Assembly: GCA_963402885.1 (NCBI GenBank) | Contig: OY727100.1 | Coordinates: 4,575,501-4,639,500, forward strand | Direction of reading: 5' to 3' | Source of the DNA: Antedon bifida | Lineage: Eukaryota; Echinodermata; Crinoidea; Comatulida; Antedonidae | Length of the DNA: 64,000 bases | Part shown: one piece after another, positions 11,349 to 22,116 of the stretch | Numbering within the stretch: the first letter of the stretch is position 1 | How the letters are laid out: each line of letters begins with the position of its first letter | Program-made: the position numbers and the translations under genes | The notes under the pieces: generated by a model | Seen by the model: only the letters and a program-made list of their open reading frames with translations | Told to the model about the DNA's origin: nothing | Database searches by the model: none

Positions 11349-11417
11349 CGCCCAATAAGAGACTTGAACCCTTGACCCTCAGATTAAAAGTCTGATGCTC
11401 TACCAACTGAGCTAACC
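11349..11417 (-). pseudogene. tRNA-Lys(TTT) missing its 5' acceptor end
   Basis: Sixty-nine of 73 bases match the other tRNA-Lys genes, including the TTT anticodon, A box and B box, but the GCCC at the 5' end is gone. In intact spacers CTAACC is followed by GGGCTTCATG and, about 50 bases later, GAACCTATTATA; here CTAACC joins TATTATA directly. A deletion between two AACC direct repeats explains this. One further change lies in the T arm. Confidence 0.85.
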
Positions 11418-11770
11418 TATTATATTGTATATTCTTGCTACTTAAGTGTACTCAAATTAAGAGCTTGTATATTTATTTTAATTCTATAAAAACTTAAAGT
11501 GAATAAACACTAAACTAGTTCAATCTTCACTATTATTTTTTTTAGAAAATATAATAGTGTTAAATTAATTGCATTTTTGAAAAGATAATTTAACTTATAA
11601 CTGATATGGGCTGCATCAGATATACCTTCATAATAATAGCATTGTAGGTCTATAATTTCGCAAATATTCAAGATTTAACCTAAGATATAAAGATAATGTA
11701 TTCAAAATGTTTCCTTTAAACTGATGTGCCTATTTAGCTTAATGTACTTATTTGAAGTAATGGAAGAAAA

Positions 11771-12031
11771 TAATATCTCTATTGTTAAAGCGGCGTTATC
11801 AAACATCAAACGTCATGCCGCGACAGATTTACGGAACCGCGAATTTCCACACATTTTGATTGGCTAACAAATAATAATTAAAACAATAGGGAAAGTACAC
11901 TCACGTGATAAAAACAAGTAATTTGTGGAGTTGTCATCAATTTGTCATTGGACATTCAACTGCTATAACGTAAATATCTGAACCAACGATCTGCTTAATT
12001 ACGTATTCTGCAATTAATCCGTAATACTACA
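11771..12031 (+). promoter_or_regulatory. Promoter and 5' leader of gene A1
   Basis: This block is nearly identical upstream of all five genes. It has a GCGGC...GCCGC dyad with a CGTCATG half-site, an inverted CCAAT box (GATTGGCTAAC), an E-box (CACGTG) and a TATA-like GATAAAAAC (11908-11916), 124 bases before the ATG. Transcription probably starts about 25-30 bases after the TATA-like box. The boxes are inferred from sequence only. Confidence 0.55.
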
Positions 12032-12726
12032 ATGAATCCTGTAACATCTTCAAGTGGTTTCCATGAAAGACTCCAGTGGTATGAAATGTATTCTAAAAGC
12101 TTCCACGATGACATCGAAGAAGATGACAGTCCTCTACCGTATTTGTCAAGAGAAGACTTTCTACAAACTAAAATGGATTCAGATCTGAGAATCTACTTTC
12201 CACATCTACCAAGTGATTCTACAACGCTAGTATGTGAGTCTCCCGATGTGTTGATGACATGTGACGTCAGCGATGACGACTATACCAGTGATAGCGACTG
12301 TGAGACCAGTGACGACAGTGATGCCGATTTATTACGTGAGCTTCAAATGGGATGTCCTTGTAAGTACTCTAGTGTTTAGATATTTTTGAAATGTATCTTT
12401 CCTAAAATGTTAAAATGAATTCATTTTTATTTTAAAAATCAGAAATTACTGAAACATATTCAATTTTGCTTTTGTTTTTATTTTATAATATTTGTTTTTC
12501 TTTTCCAGCCATGCTAGATGATTCTCAATCTCTCATCACACAAAACGAAGAAGGTGTTATTGATCAAGAAATGGAATGCAGTGAAGTCTTCAAGTTCTTA
12601 AGCATCTCACCAGACTACTGGACAGACGTCACCAGTTATCAACTGACTACCAAACTCCAGCCAGCATCTAATCACGTGTCTTATAATAATAATAATTTAT
12701 TTTTACATACTCATAGGACTTGCTGA
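12032..12726 (+). CDS. Acidic two-exon protein A1, tandem family
   Basis: Exon 1 is 12032-12359 (donor GTAAGT, phase 1) and exon 2 is 12509-12726 (acceptor TTTTCCAG), giving 181 aa. I do not recognise the family. Conserved parts are an amino-terminal block ERLQWYEMYSKSFHDDIEE, SPLPYLSREDFLQTKMDSDL with RIYFPHLP, a Ser/Asp-rich acidic stretch (SDDDYTSDSDCETSDDSD, residues about 83-103), and a carboxy-terminal block SISPDYWTDVTSYQLTTKLQ with PASNHVSYNNN, ending RTC. There is no signal peptide or membrane segment; composition suggests a disordered cytosolic or nuclear protein. The family conservation, shared exon phase and conserved promoter argue for real genes. A1 pairs with A2 (25209): both read MLDDSQSLITQNEEGV in exon 2. 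Small gaps against A2 (DECDV segment) keep the frame. Confidence 0.8.
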
Positions 12727-12847
12727 TAAAACTTTGATAACGTTTTTAATAGTTCATAGCCTAACGTAAACATTGTACGACCTGAATGACGTCATGTAAA
12801 TAATATTATATAAATTATAGTTTAATCAGTTCTTTTTATTTAATAAA
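12727..12847 (+). promoter_or_regulatory. 3' region of A1: CRE palindrome and polyA signal
   Basis: TGACGTCA lies at 12787-12794 and AATAAA at 12842-12847. The same order and spacing occur after B1, A2, B2 and remnant B0. The palindrome is a perfect CREB/ATF-type site, but its role in a 3' region is unknown. Confidence 0.6.
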
Positions 12848-13059
12848 TTTATTTTAGCATAATTCGTTTGTTTTGTTTCTTTTTTACTCTGCGTTTTAAA
12901 GGTATAATTGTACTTTAAATTAATTTTTAATTTAAATAAATTGTAGATTCGTTGTGTCATGTATTTTCGCATATTATATTGACTCCCATTAAATGTGAGT
13001 ACAATTACCATTATTACCATTTTTATTCCTTAATACTCTCTGCACGGATTGGAATGAAA

Positions 13060-13120
13060 TGTTTTATTTTATTTTTTTTTAGTCAATCGACACCAACAGC
13101 GATAATTACCGCCACTAGCA
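13060..13120 (-). repeat. Retroelement tail inserted in the A1 3' flank
   Basis: On the - strand it reads GTGGCGGTAATTATCGCTG then a GATTGACTAAAA-like end, the tail shared with 9905-9976 and 61100-61155. It is present at the same place after A1 and A2 but absent after B1 and B2, so it entered before the A-B pair duplicated. Confidence 0.6.
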
Positions 13121-14062
13121 TTATAATGTTGAATTAACTGCATTTAAAAAAAAGAAACATTTCTACCGAATACATTTTTTTTTAAATTGCATAATTTGTG
13201 TACAGCAATAACTTCTATCAATCATTTGTTACCCAAATCAACAGTAATAGCATAGATATTCCAGTTGTATATTTTATAAAAGAAAGGCGTTTCCGATTGA
13301 ATTGTATTGATATTGTGATGTGAACACAATAATACTGTGGGTGTGTAACCGGTCGTGGTTCCTGTTGACTACATAAGACATTCGTTTTAAATTGACCATT
13401 GGTTTTTATTCTAAATTAAATAGAATAGTAAAATACAGTATACTTTTACGTACCACGGCTAGTAAGAAACGAATTGACTTCATTTATTGGTACTGACATA
13501 GTAACACTAGGGAAGAGTGAACACTCTTTCCTGCTAACACACTATATTTAGTGGCGTAAAAACCAAATTAAAAAACAAATATTAAACATTTATTTCTACA
13601 AATTATAGAGAAATACAGAGTAGCAACAAACATACAACCAATAATTAACATATTTTTATAATACAAGAAAAGAAATAAAAGTGGAAAAGAAACAAATGTA
13701 GTTTAAAATAAAATGGGTAAAATTAACAAAACAAACAGATATAGAGTTTAAAATAAATGTACAAGTAATCATGAATGTAATTATAAGATTATATTTCAGA
13801 CTATTTCTAATATTATATGCTATTAAACATGTTATATCAACTGATAAAGGGGCTGCGTGTAACATTGTATTATTACCCAAATATTTTAACCTAAAGACAT
13901 AATATAAAATGTATTGAAAAATATTTAAATCGATGTACTTATTTAGATTAATAGAAGAAAAAGGTTTGATCCTCTACAAACTGAGCGACATGACAGAAAG
14001 TTCTGTGACGCATAAGTGGTTTTTATGTACGAAAAAAAAAGAATAAAATGGAAAAAATATTA
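13121..14062. other. Array spacer, no protein gene seen
   Basis: Sequence shared between spacers (also near 16440, 22260, 26400 and 30530), with blocks such as AAAGAAAGGCGTTTCCGATTG and TTCATTTATTGGTACTGACA. Short frames here are not conserved as proteins. Position 13822/13823 is the empty counterpart of the Helitron site at 22682-24203. Confidence 0.6.
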
Positions 14063-14135
14063 CGCCCAATAAGGGACTTGAACCCTTGACCCTCAGATTA
14101 AAAGTCTGATGCTCTACCAACTGAGCTAACCGGGC
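14063..14135 (-). tRNA. tRNA-Lys(TTT)
   Basis: The 73-base cloverleaf is complete: acceptor GCCCGGT pairs with ATTGGGC (with G-T wobbles), the anticodon stem is TCAGA/TCTGA around loop CTTTTAA, and the T stem is AAGGG/CCCTT. A box TAGCTCAGTTGG and B box GGTTCAAGTCC are intact, CCA is not encoded and there is no intron. A run of six T follows the 3' end as a Pol III terminator. It is first of a triplet with an exact 173-base period. Confidence 0.95.
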
Positions 14136-14235
14136 TTCATATGAATACCTTGTTCTCATTCTTGTACGTTTGTTTTATTTTAATTGGGCTTAAGTATAAA
14201 ATTGACATGAAAGATAATGGAAGCAAAAACGAATA

Positions 14236-14308
14236 CGCCCAATAAGGGACTTGAACCCTTGACCCTCAGATTAAAAGTCTGATGCTCTACCAACTGAGCT
14301 AACCGGGC
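14236..14308 (-). tRNA. tRNA-Lys(TTT)
   Basis: Identical in its mature part to the copy at 14063, with a TTTTT terminator in the trailer. Second of the 173-base-period triplet. Confidence 0.95.
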
Positions 14309-14408
14309 TTCATATAAATACCTTGTTCTCATTCTTAGACGTTTGTTTTATTTCAATTGGCCTAAAGTATAAAATTGACATGAAAGATAATGGAAGCAAA
14401 AACGAATA

Positions 14409-14481
14409 CGCCCAATAAGGGACTTGAACCCTTGACCCTCAGATTAAAAGTCTGATGCTCTACCAACTGAGCTAACCGGGC
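14409..14481 (-). tRNA. tRNA-Lys(TTT)
   Basis: Identical mature part and TTTTT terminator; third of the triplet. On its 5' side the flank changes to CATGAACTACC, marking the end of the 173-base repeat. Confidence 0.95.
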
Positions 14482-15001
14482 TTCATGAACTACCCATTGT
14501 TAGTTACGTTACTGTGAACCTATTATACTGTATATTCTTGCTACTTAAATGTACTCAAATTAAGAGCTTGTATATTTATTTTAGTCTATAAAAACTTAAA
14601 AGTGAATAAACTAGTTCAAGCTTCACTATTATTTTTTTAGAAAACATAATAGGGTTAAATTAATTGCATTTTTTAAAAGAAGATAATTTAACTGATAATA
14701 CTGGGCTGCATCAGAGATAGCTTCATACTTATAACATTGTTGGCCTATAATTTCGTAAATTTTCAAGATTTAACCTAAGATATAAAGATAATGTATTCAA
14801 AATGATTTATTTAAACTGATTTCAAGTAATCGAAGAGCAAAAATTATTTTATAAAATTATAATTTAAAAATAGCCCTATATATTCAACAGTTGTTACTTA
14901 TTCCATCATATTGTATAGGATTAAAATATTATGGCATTTCTAATTTATTTTAAACTTTTCATTCTTTGATATAATAATTAGCTCGTATTTACAGTTTTAA
15001 A

Positions 15002-15265
15002 TAATATCTCTATTGTTAAAGTGACGTTATCAATCATCAAACGGCATGCCGCGACCGATTTACGGAACCGCGCGCATTTTCACACATTTTGATTGGCTAA
15101 CAAATGATAATTAAAACAATAGGGAAAGAACATCCACGTGATAAAAACAAGGGATTTGTGGAGTTGTCTTCACTTTGTCAAAAGACATTTAACTGTTATA
15201 ACGTAAATATCTGAACCAACGATCTACTTAATTACGTATTCTGAAATTAACCAGTCAATACTACA
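15002..15265 (+). promoter_or_regulatory. Promoter and 5' leader of gene B1
   Basis: Same order of elements as upstream of A1: CGTTATCAATCATC dyad region, inverted CCAAT box, CACGTG E-box, GATAAAAAC at 15140-15148, 126 bases before the ATG. B-type promoters read CCGCGCGCATTTTC where A types read CCGCGAATTT. Confidence 0.55.
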
Positions 15266-15987
15266 ATGAATACAGGAAAATCTTCAACTGGTTGCCATGA
15301 AAGACTCCAGTGGTATGAAATGTATTCTACAACCTTCCACGATAACATCGAAGAAGATGACAGTCCACTGCCGTATTTGTCAAGAGAAGATCTTCTACAA
15401 ACTGAGATGGATTCAGATCTCAGAATCTACTTTCCACATCTACCAAGCAGTTCTACAACGTCAGTGTCTGAGTCTCCCGATGTGTTGATGAGTTGCGACG
15501 AATGTGATGTCAGCGATGACGATTATACCAGTGATAGCGACTGTGAGACCAGTGACGACAGTGATGCCGATTTATTACGTGAACTTCAAATGGGATGTCC
15601 TTGTAAGTACTGTTGTGTGTTTATCATACTAAACGATTCTCTAAAGTTTAAAATACTGATAGAGGGACGAACATTATTATAATGTAATAATGTCTTTCAT
15701 AAAATTCTTTTAATCATGTTGTCGTTACATTTTTATATTAAATAATTTGATTATATTTTACAGCCATGTTATACGAATCTGAATCCATCACAGAAAACAA
15801 AGAAGGTGCAAAGAACAATGATCAAGAAATGGAATGGAGTGAGGTCTTCAACCACAACTTCTTAAGCATCTCACCAGACTACTGGACAGACGTCACCAGT
15901 TACCAACTGATTACCAAACTCCAGCCAGCATCTAATCACGTGTCTTATAATAACAACTTATTTTTACATACTCATAGAACTTGCTGA
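15266..15987 (+). CDS. Acidic two-exon protein B1, tandem family
   Basis: Exons 15266-15602 and 15764-15987, phase 1 junction, 186 aa. It carries all family blocks: CHERLQWYEMYSTTFHDNI, LLQTEMDSDLRIYFPHLP, the acidic SDDDYTSDSDCETSDDSD stretch and SISPDYWTDVTSYQLITKLQ, ending RTC. It is B type, with exon 2 starting MLYESESITENKEG where A type has MLDDSQSLITQNEEG. The intron is 161 bases. TGACGTCA (16047-16054) and AATAAA (16102-16107) follow. Function unknown. Confidence 0.8.
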
Positions 15988-16046
15988 TTAAACTTTGAGA
16001 ACGTTTTAATTGTTCATAGGCTAACGTAAACATTGAAGTACCTGAA

Positions 16047-16107
16047 TGACGTCATGTAAATAATAGTATATACATTATAGTTTAACCAGTTCTTTTCATT
16101 TAATAAA
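16047..16107 (+). promoter_or_regulatory. 3' region of B1: CRE palindrome and polyA signal
   Basis: TGACGTCA at 16047-16054 and AATAAA at 16102-16107, in the same arrangement as in the other copies. Confidence 0.55.
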
Positions 16108-16767
16108 TTTATTTTAGCTTAATTCGTTTGATTTGTTTCTTTTTTAATCTGCGTTTTAAAGGTATAATTGTACTTTACATTAATTTTTAATTTAATTAAA
16201 TTGTAGATTCGTTGTGTCATGTATTTTCGCATATTATGTTGACTCCTATTGAATGTGAGTACAATTACCATTACCATTTTTATTTCCTAATACTCTCTGC
16301 ACGGATTGGAATAAAATGTTCAGATCACAATGTTTCTATTGATTTCTAGAAAAATTATAATGTTAGATTAACTGCATTTTGAAAAAGAAACATTTGTAAC
16401 GAATACATTTTTTTTTCAATTTGCCTAATTTATGTACAGCAATAACTTCTATCAATCATTTGTTACTCATAACGCCCAATATAACAGTAATAGCATAGAT
16501 ATTCCAGTTGTATATTTTATAAAAGAAAGGCGTTTCCGATTGAATTGTAACCGGCCGTGGTTCCTTTTGACTACATAAGACATTCGTTTTAAATTGACTA
16601 TTGGTTTTTAATTCTAAATACAGCAATAGTAAAATATACTGTTCAAATAAAGTACCACGGCAAGTAAGAAACGAATTGATTTCATTTATTGGTACTGACA
16701 TAGTAACACTAGGGAAGAGTGAACACTCTTTTCTGTCAATACACTATATTTAGTGGGGTAACCAAAT

Positions 16768-16967
16768 AACAAGGCCAACAGCCATAAGTCGCGTGCTCTC
16801 AGAAAAAAATGAACTTTCAAAAAGTAATGTACTTTAAAAATTTTCTGTACATCAAAACAATTCAAAAAGTACAGAAAAGCGATAAAACGCATAGTGATAC
16901 CGGACCGACAGACAGACCGACCGACCGACATAATGAATATATAGAGTCGCGTCCACGCGACTAAAAA
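16768..16967 (+). mobile_element. Short repeat element P, copy a (left bracket of kinase locus)
   Basis: It starts AACAAGGCCAACAGCC with AAGTCGCGTGCTC, contains a CCGGACCGACAGACAGACC microsatellite and ends with a hairpin AGTCGCGTCCACGCGACT plus AAAAA. Copies with the same ends lie at 21368-22116 and 54197-54298. The left flank (AACCAAAT) is array DNA; the right flank is kinase-locus DNA. Confidence 0.6.
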
Positions 16968-17179
16968 CTAACATATCTTTTTTTCAAATTGTAATAAATT
17001 GCAGCTTGGCGCGCCATAGTTTGTGCTCCATGTGGATATCGAGAATGTCATACGGTCCCTTAATCGGGATATTGAAACCAAAAAAGTGACACATTCAAAT
17101 ATATATTTTTCTATAATTAAATAAAAGGAATTAAAATAAAAATTAAACATAAAAACGGCATTAAAAAATATATCATATA

Positions 17180-17185
17180 TTTATT
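17180..17185 (-). terminator. Polyadenylation signal of the kinase gene
   Basis: AATAAA on the - strand, about 90 bases after the kinase stop codon at 17277. Confidence 0.45.
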
Positions 17186-17276
17186 CCATTCAAATTGATT
17201 GATAAATTGGTATAATTAAATTGTAACATTGCACAATAGTAAGGTTGATGAATGAAGTCTGCATCAGTTTAACAAA

Positions 17277-20000
17277 TCAGATATTAAACCATTGAGAAAC
17301 ACGGGATTTGGTTTTCTTCTTGAGCTTGTCGACAAGGTAGTAAATGGTCGGTCTTTGCTCTGGAATTATACGTATACACTTCCTGCCGAGTTTACACAGA
17401 GGTACCATATTTAGACTTAGTCCCATGTCCAGAAACACATTTCCGAGGCTATAAATGTCACATTTAAATGTCGGCGGTGAATTCGGATAAAATAGTTCTG
17501 GTGCGTAGCCTCTATGAGCTGCCATGAGTTCTTTGCGTTCCTCTGCAAGAGTTTCGTTAATTTTAAAGTAATCGTAAGCAGCATCCACATGGCAGATGGA
17601 ACCAAAGTCTGTGATCTTTACCGACCAGCGGTTACCATCGTGGTAAAGAAGCATATTCCTGCTGGCGATGTCGTTATGAATGAAGCCGTGGTTTTGCAGT
17701 GTATGAATGCCTTCTGCCATATCGAGTGCAAGATGCAGTCCATCGCGAAGAGTAAGCCGAGGATTCTTGTATTTGATGGCTTTAAGGAGCGTGACTGATA
17801 AATACTGTGTTGGATGTCCAACGTATTCCATAATGATCCTGCTTCTGAGTTCGACAGGAGTGGCATTGCAGATTCCGTACACGTATGGGAAAAGTCTGCT
17901 TCTTCTTGACAGGAACTTCAGGACACGAGCTTCAATCTCAATTTCAAACTTTTCTATAAATTGCTCTTTTTTGTTTTCTGAGAGGAAGCAGGACTTGGCG
18001 GCAACAAGAGGGCCATCAGGATGATTCAACCGATTTAGGAACACTTCACCATATGTGCCCTTTCCAAGTTTAATCTATAAATTATTAATTTTCATAGATT
18101 ATCTCATAATTTATTTTTATTTCATACGCATCCAACAGCGATTAACACGCCGATTACAGGATGGATAAACTATTTTATAAGTTCTAAGTTTCATTTGAGG
18201 CTTAGGGAGTGTTGAGAGTTGAAAAGTCATGAGTTACAACCCTGGCACTAGGTCAGGATTGAACACTGGAGCTTGGAATTGGAAGGCAAGGACGTTAATT
18301 ACCAAGCTACAGCTCCACTACTAATAATTTAATACTTTTAACTTGAATGATATTGATCTATTTTATGGTAGTTTTTAGATATTTGTGTATTAAATAACAA
18401 TAAATTCGCTCTTTTATAATCTTGCAATGATTGTTTTGGAAATATTGTAACACAATTAAAAAGACAATTACCGGGTTGTTCATGGTGACCACTGGGTACA
18501 AGTTGTCCATAGATATTTCTGGAACGTCCTTTGGCAAGAGTTTTTCGAGCTTCAAGAGCTCACAAGGCAACGTGAATTTGACGGGTTGTTTTTCAAATGA
18601 ACTGAAAAGCTGAGACGATGTGGCCAATACTGGTTGTTGTGTTGGAGCAAGTGCCTTTAGGACGAAAGAAAAAGTTGTATTAACAATACTGTATTGTCGA
18701 ATACTGATGTACACAAATACTGCAGTAAAACTCCGGCTCTAATAAAGGGAGACGTTTAGATAGAAACGATTAGATGGCCAATTAAATGTTTCAATACTAT
18801 GGTCACTACAACCACTAATTAGGGACACCCATATTAAGGGGACACATTTCTGGGTCTCGAAGTTGTCCCCTTACTGTACTGGTGTTCTATCTGTATTTTA
18901 TATAATATGAATTATGGGTATATAATAATATACCTCAGCTTCCATGGGTTTAATAGCTAGTTGAATTGGTGTCATTGGTGCAATGAGAGGGTTTGAAGTC
19001 AGTCTAATAACATCATTACAAGGCTGCGAAAATAAATAAAACTTATGTTAATATTCAACGACCTAACATTCTTGGACAATACATATATATTATAAATACT
19101 GAAAGATTAATTAAAAATTGACAGAATGCACGATACCTCAATTGATTTGGTCATTGAATTGAATCCAGCAAGTACTAATTTGAAAGATTCATTGATGCCA
19201 AAAAATCCAGTAAGACCTTGATAGCTTGTTGCTAAACTGGTGAACAATGGTGACATCAATATGTTGTCGACACCAGAGTTAAAACGAGTCTTCTGGACAA
19301 CTCTTGAGTGGATGCTACCAACTTTAAGTCTTGACACCGTGTCAGCAAATTGACCTTTGACATCAGAGGCTTCCTTCAAGGCTGGTAAACAATGAATCCT
19401 ATCCATCGAAAAGAGACTTCTGATGAGATTCAATGCTGCCATGTACTCTGATTCCACGTCACTGTCAATGACCTCTGCTTCAGCATCATTGACCTTAACA
19501 CAACTGTTTTCCAGCACAAGGAGTGCTCTTGCGTATTCCTGAAGCCTGACACCAATCTCTGGGTCCGAGCAAGTGATGGCATCTGGTCGAAGAGGATCAA
19601 TGGCAATACCGTAAATGATCTTCAACAGAATCACACGGGCATGGGATGGAAGTCTTATCCAGACTTTACTGGATGGAGTTGGCTGATGGTCAACATCCTC
19701 GGCATTCTCATGTCTTTCGAAAGTGAAACAACACTTGAAGTATTTGTCGAATAACTTCGAGAAGATAGAGTGCCTAATAATAAAAAGAGAAAGGCAATTA
19801 AATAAAATATCTATTGTGTGTAGCGCATTTGAATGATATGTGTTCGTCAAAAAAAAAAGCGCTATAGAAATGAGATATTTATTGAGATATTTATAATATA
19901 TATCATATGAAATAATAATACAGCGTACAAACCTTTTTTGACCTATTTTAGTAACAGTACGGTTACGTTTAAATAGACGTGTTATCCGTCCGGGCATGAT
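17277..20000 (-). CDS. Protein kinase-domain protein, five coding exons
   Basis: Exons on the - strand: 20000-19933 (ATG at 19997), 19773-19137, 19023-18934, 18654-18472 and 18074-17277. Phases 2, 0, 0, 0 all match, giving about 590 aa. Residues 1-325 are an unrecognised, mostly helical-looking region. The kinase domain (about 326-590) has the glycine loop GKGTYGEV, beta-3 Lys in LVAAK, catalytic HNDIASRN (usual HRD Arg is Asn), TDFG, APE, CDIYSLG and the late Arg in EQRPT. All catalytic residues (Lys, catalytic Asp, DFG Asp) are kept, so activity is plausible; the IASRN loop leans toward tyrosine-kinase-like groups. Substrate and pathway are unknown. A GC-rich leader exon probably lies at 20555-20760. 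The gene interrupts the acidic-gene array and is bracketed by P elements. Confidence 0.85.
18240..18325 (-). repeat. tRNA-derived SINE head
   Basis: On the - strand an A-box-like TAGCTTGGTAATTAACG and a B-box-like GTGTTCAATCC stand about 35 bases apart, without a foldable complete tRNA. It lies in the kinase intron. Confidence 0.4.
18723..18876. mobile_element. pogo/Tigger-like MITE
   Basis: Ends CAGTAAAACTC and CCCCTTACTG are roughly inverted, with TA after the right end. Internal GGGGACAC words match the element near 20935-21175. Located in the kinase intron. Confidence 0.45.
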
Positions 20001-20554
20001 CTATAAAGAACACAAAATAAAAAATACTTTAATTTTAAAAAAATGTTCAATAAACAATAGTCCTACTGGTCAAGTTTTCGAAGGTTAAATGAACTCAAAA
20101 TAAATGTAGTGTTCTTACCGTTTTTCAAGTAAACTATTCGTAAAATATTATTAGTATATTTCTGAAATTTAATTAAACAAATATAATTTATTATGAATTG
20201 AAAACATTTTATTTGTTCGTTAATATTTATAGTAGGCCTACAGTACTATTACCTAATATCAAAAGACAAAGAGACCTCTGCAAGAGGACCACGACGTCCA
20301 AGGGCTAGGCCTAGAGCATGGGGAGTTATACCACATGGCCTAGAGCATGGGGAGTTATACCTCATGGCCTAGAGTTTGGCCTTATTTTCTTTTCCGCCGT
20401 TTGCCTAAGGATGTGGCAAAATTTTCGGAATGAAATGTGTGTTTATATAATCTAAATTAATACTTTTAATTGTGAACTATGATTAAATAAATAATGTATA
20501 TATTGTATGATAACAAATCAAATAATTACAGAGATATTTTTAAGCAGTACTTAC

Positions 20555-20760
20555 CGAGTCAAGTTTGGTGGTTTGTATATCATCTGAGGTTGATCTCCAT
20601 GGTTGGTCACTATAACAGAAGATCGTTACCATGAGCGCGCTAGATAACGCACACGCGGTATGCGCTTCACACGCGCCACATCGGGGGCCGGGGAGAGGGC
20701 CGCAGAGGGCCAAGTGGTAGTAGAAGTAGAGAACCACACTGTTTCAAGTTAAGCATCAAT
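20555..20760 (-). promoter_or_regulatory. GC-rich promoter and leader exon of the kinase gene
   Basis: On the - strand a consensus donor CTCG|GTAAGT at 20555 ends a segment that includes a GC- and CpG-rich stretch (20630-20705) unlike its AT-rich surroundings. The coding exon's acceptor (TTTATAG before ATCATGCCC) fits splicing from here. A short upstream frame starting ATGGAGATCAAC ends before the donor. Extent toward the 5' side is a guess. Confidence 0.5.
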
Positions 20761-20934
20761 GCAATTTACTAAAAGAAAACGAAATATAGGCCTATGCATA
20801 CTAAATCGCGAATTCAAAATACTTCTAAAGTATACAAAAAGAAACACAATTTACTTTAAAGGGTTCATCTGCACACATTGTTTTAGCGAGACTGTATTAT
20901 GTTAATGTTAGGGTAGGTTTCTATATATATTAAG

Positions 20935-21175
20935 GGGGACACCTTTCGGTACCCAAAAACTGAATAGGGGTTGGCTACAGTCTTATATTTACCATAATAG
21001 GTGTTTCCCAAAGAAGAGACTCTAGTGTATTTCTAAACACGTGTCACTGTTACAACAATTGATCGATCGGAGCTCTCAAATTATAAACATTGGCTTTAAA
21101 ACATTATATTCCCCTAGTTTCATTTCACGAGAAGTGTCCCCTTAATAGAAGTGTCCACAAGAGGGGCTTCTACTG
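20935..21175. mobile_element. Degraded pogo/Tigger-like MITE
   Basis: The right end GGGGCTTCTACTG and internal GTGTCCCCTTAATAGAAG, with inverted AAGGGGGACACC on the left, resemble CAGTAGAAC-type elements. The left terminus is eroded. Confidence 0.4.
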
Positions 21176-21367
21176 AATCTCTAAAAAACAATATTGTGCA
21201 TAATTTTCGTCTATTGCCAGGTGGTATGTCACTCCATCAACAATTGTCTCGATCCGTCCCTCAAATTATGACCGCAATTGCTATATTATTATTATTATTA
21301 TTATTATTTAGGAAATTCGAATTATTCAATATTTAATATTGGAAGAAACAGATTCTGAATTATAACA

Positions 21368-22116
21368 GAACAAGGCCAAATAGATGGCTGCAGTCGCGTG
21401 CTCATTAGTGTTTACAGACCGACCGACCAACCTACCAACTGACCGAAATTACTAAACATGTTTTAAAATGTTGAAATGTTTAAAAATATTTATATTTTTT
21501 TAATTTCCACGTGCGTAGCCTGTCACTTTTGACGTGCTCGTATAACGTAATTTTGAGTTGAAAAGTAAGTCAAGAAAACAGAAATCGGGCAAAAAGAGTG
21601 CGCAATAACATTAAACGCGCAGTGCGCGCGCAACAATCTGCGCACTCATGGCAATTTTGTAAACGCTTAAAATTGCCTGAAACGTACTCTTATTTCATCG
21701 AAAATAAATTTTGAACATTTTAAGCGCGCGTACGCATGCGTTACATGCGCTACGCACGTAATTGTATTGCCATATATGATGATTTATGCCCTGAAATTTA
21801 TGAGTACCAAATTTTATTTAATTGTGATTCATGGTTGTGAAGATATGATTACAAACGTGCTTTCGTTACATCGTGCGTACACCGCGTAATTTTTTATTGC
21901 GCACCGTGAAAACATAACCACATCGATTCCTGGCCATAAGGAATATACTGTGAAAAATTGACTTAGCTAGATTAAACTGATATCAAGATAAGGTCAGAAA
22001 GCGATAAAACGCATAGTGATACCGGACCGACAGACAGACCGACAGACGGACCGACAGACAGACAGACCGACCGACCGACATAGTGAACTATAGAGTCGCG
22101 TCCACGTGACTAAAAA
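21368..22116 (+). mobile_element. Repeat element P, copy b (right bracket of kinase locus)
   Basis: Longest copy, about 750 bases: starts GAACAAGGCC with GCAGTCGCGTGCTC and ends with the CCGACAGACAGACC microsatellite and the hairpin tail AGTCGCGTCCACGTGACT plus AAAAA. The right flank GACAAATATTAAAC is array DNA that continues the sequence broken at copy a. Internal sequence is CpG-rich (GCGCGCAGTG-like) with no protein frame. Confidence 0.6.

Noticed and set aside
13974..14159. Reading frame RLAQLVEHQTFNLRVKGSS across a tRNA-Lys
   Set aside because: It is the conceptual translation of a tRNA gene, a well-known annotation artefact.
17514..18024. Several + strand and alternate - strand frames over the kinase exon
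   Set aside because: They overlap a kinase exon with all catalytic motifs in the correct frame and are its shadows.
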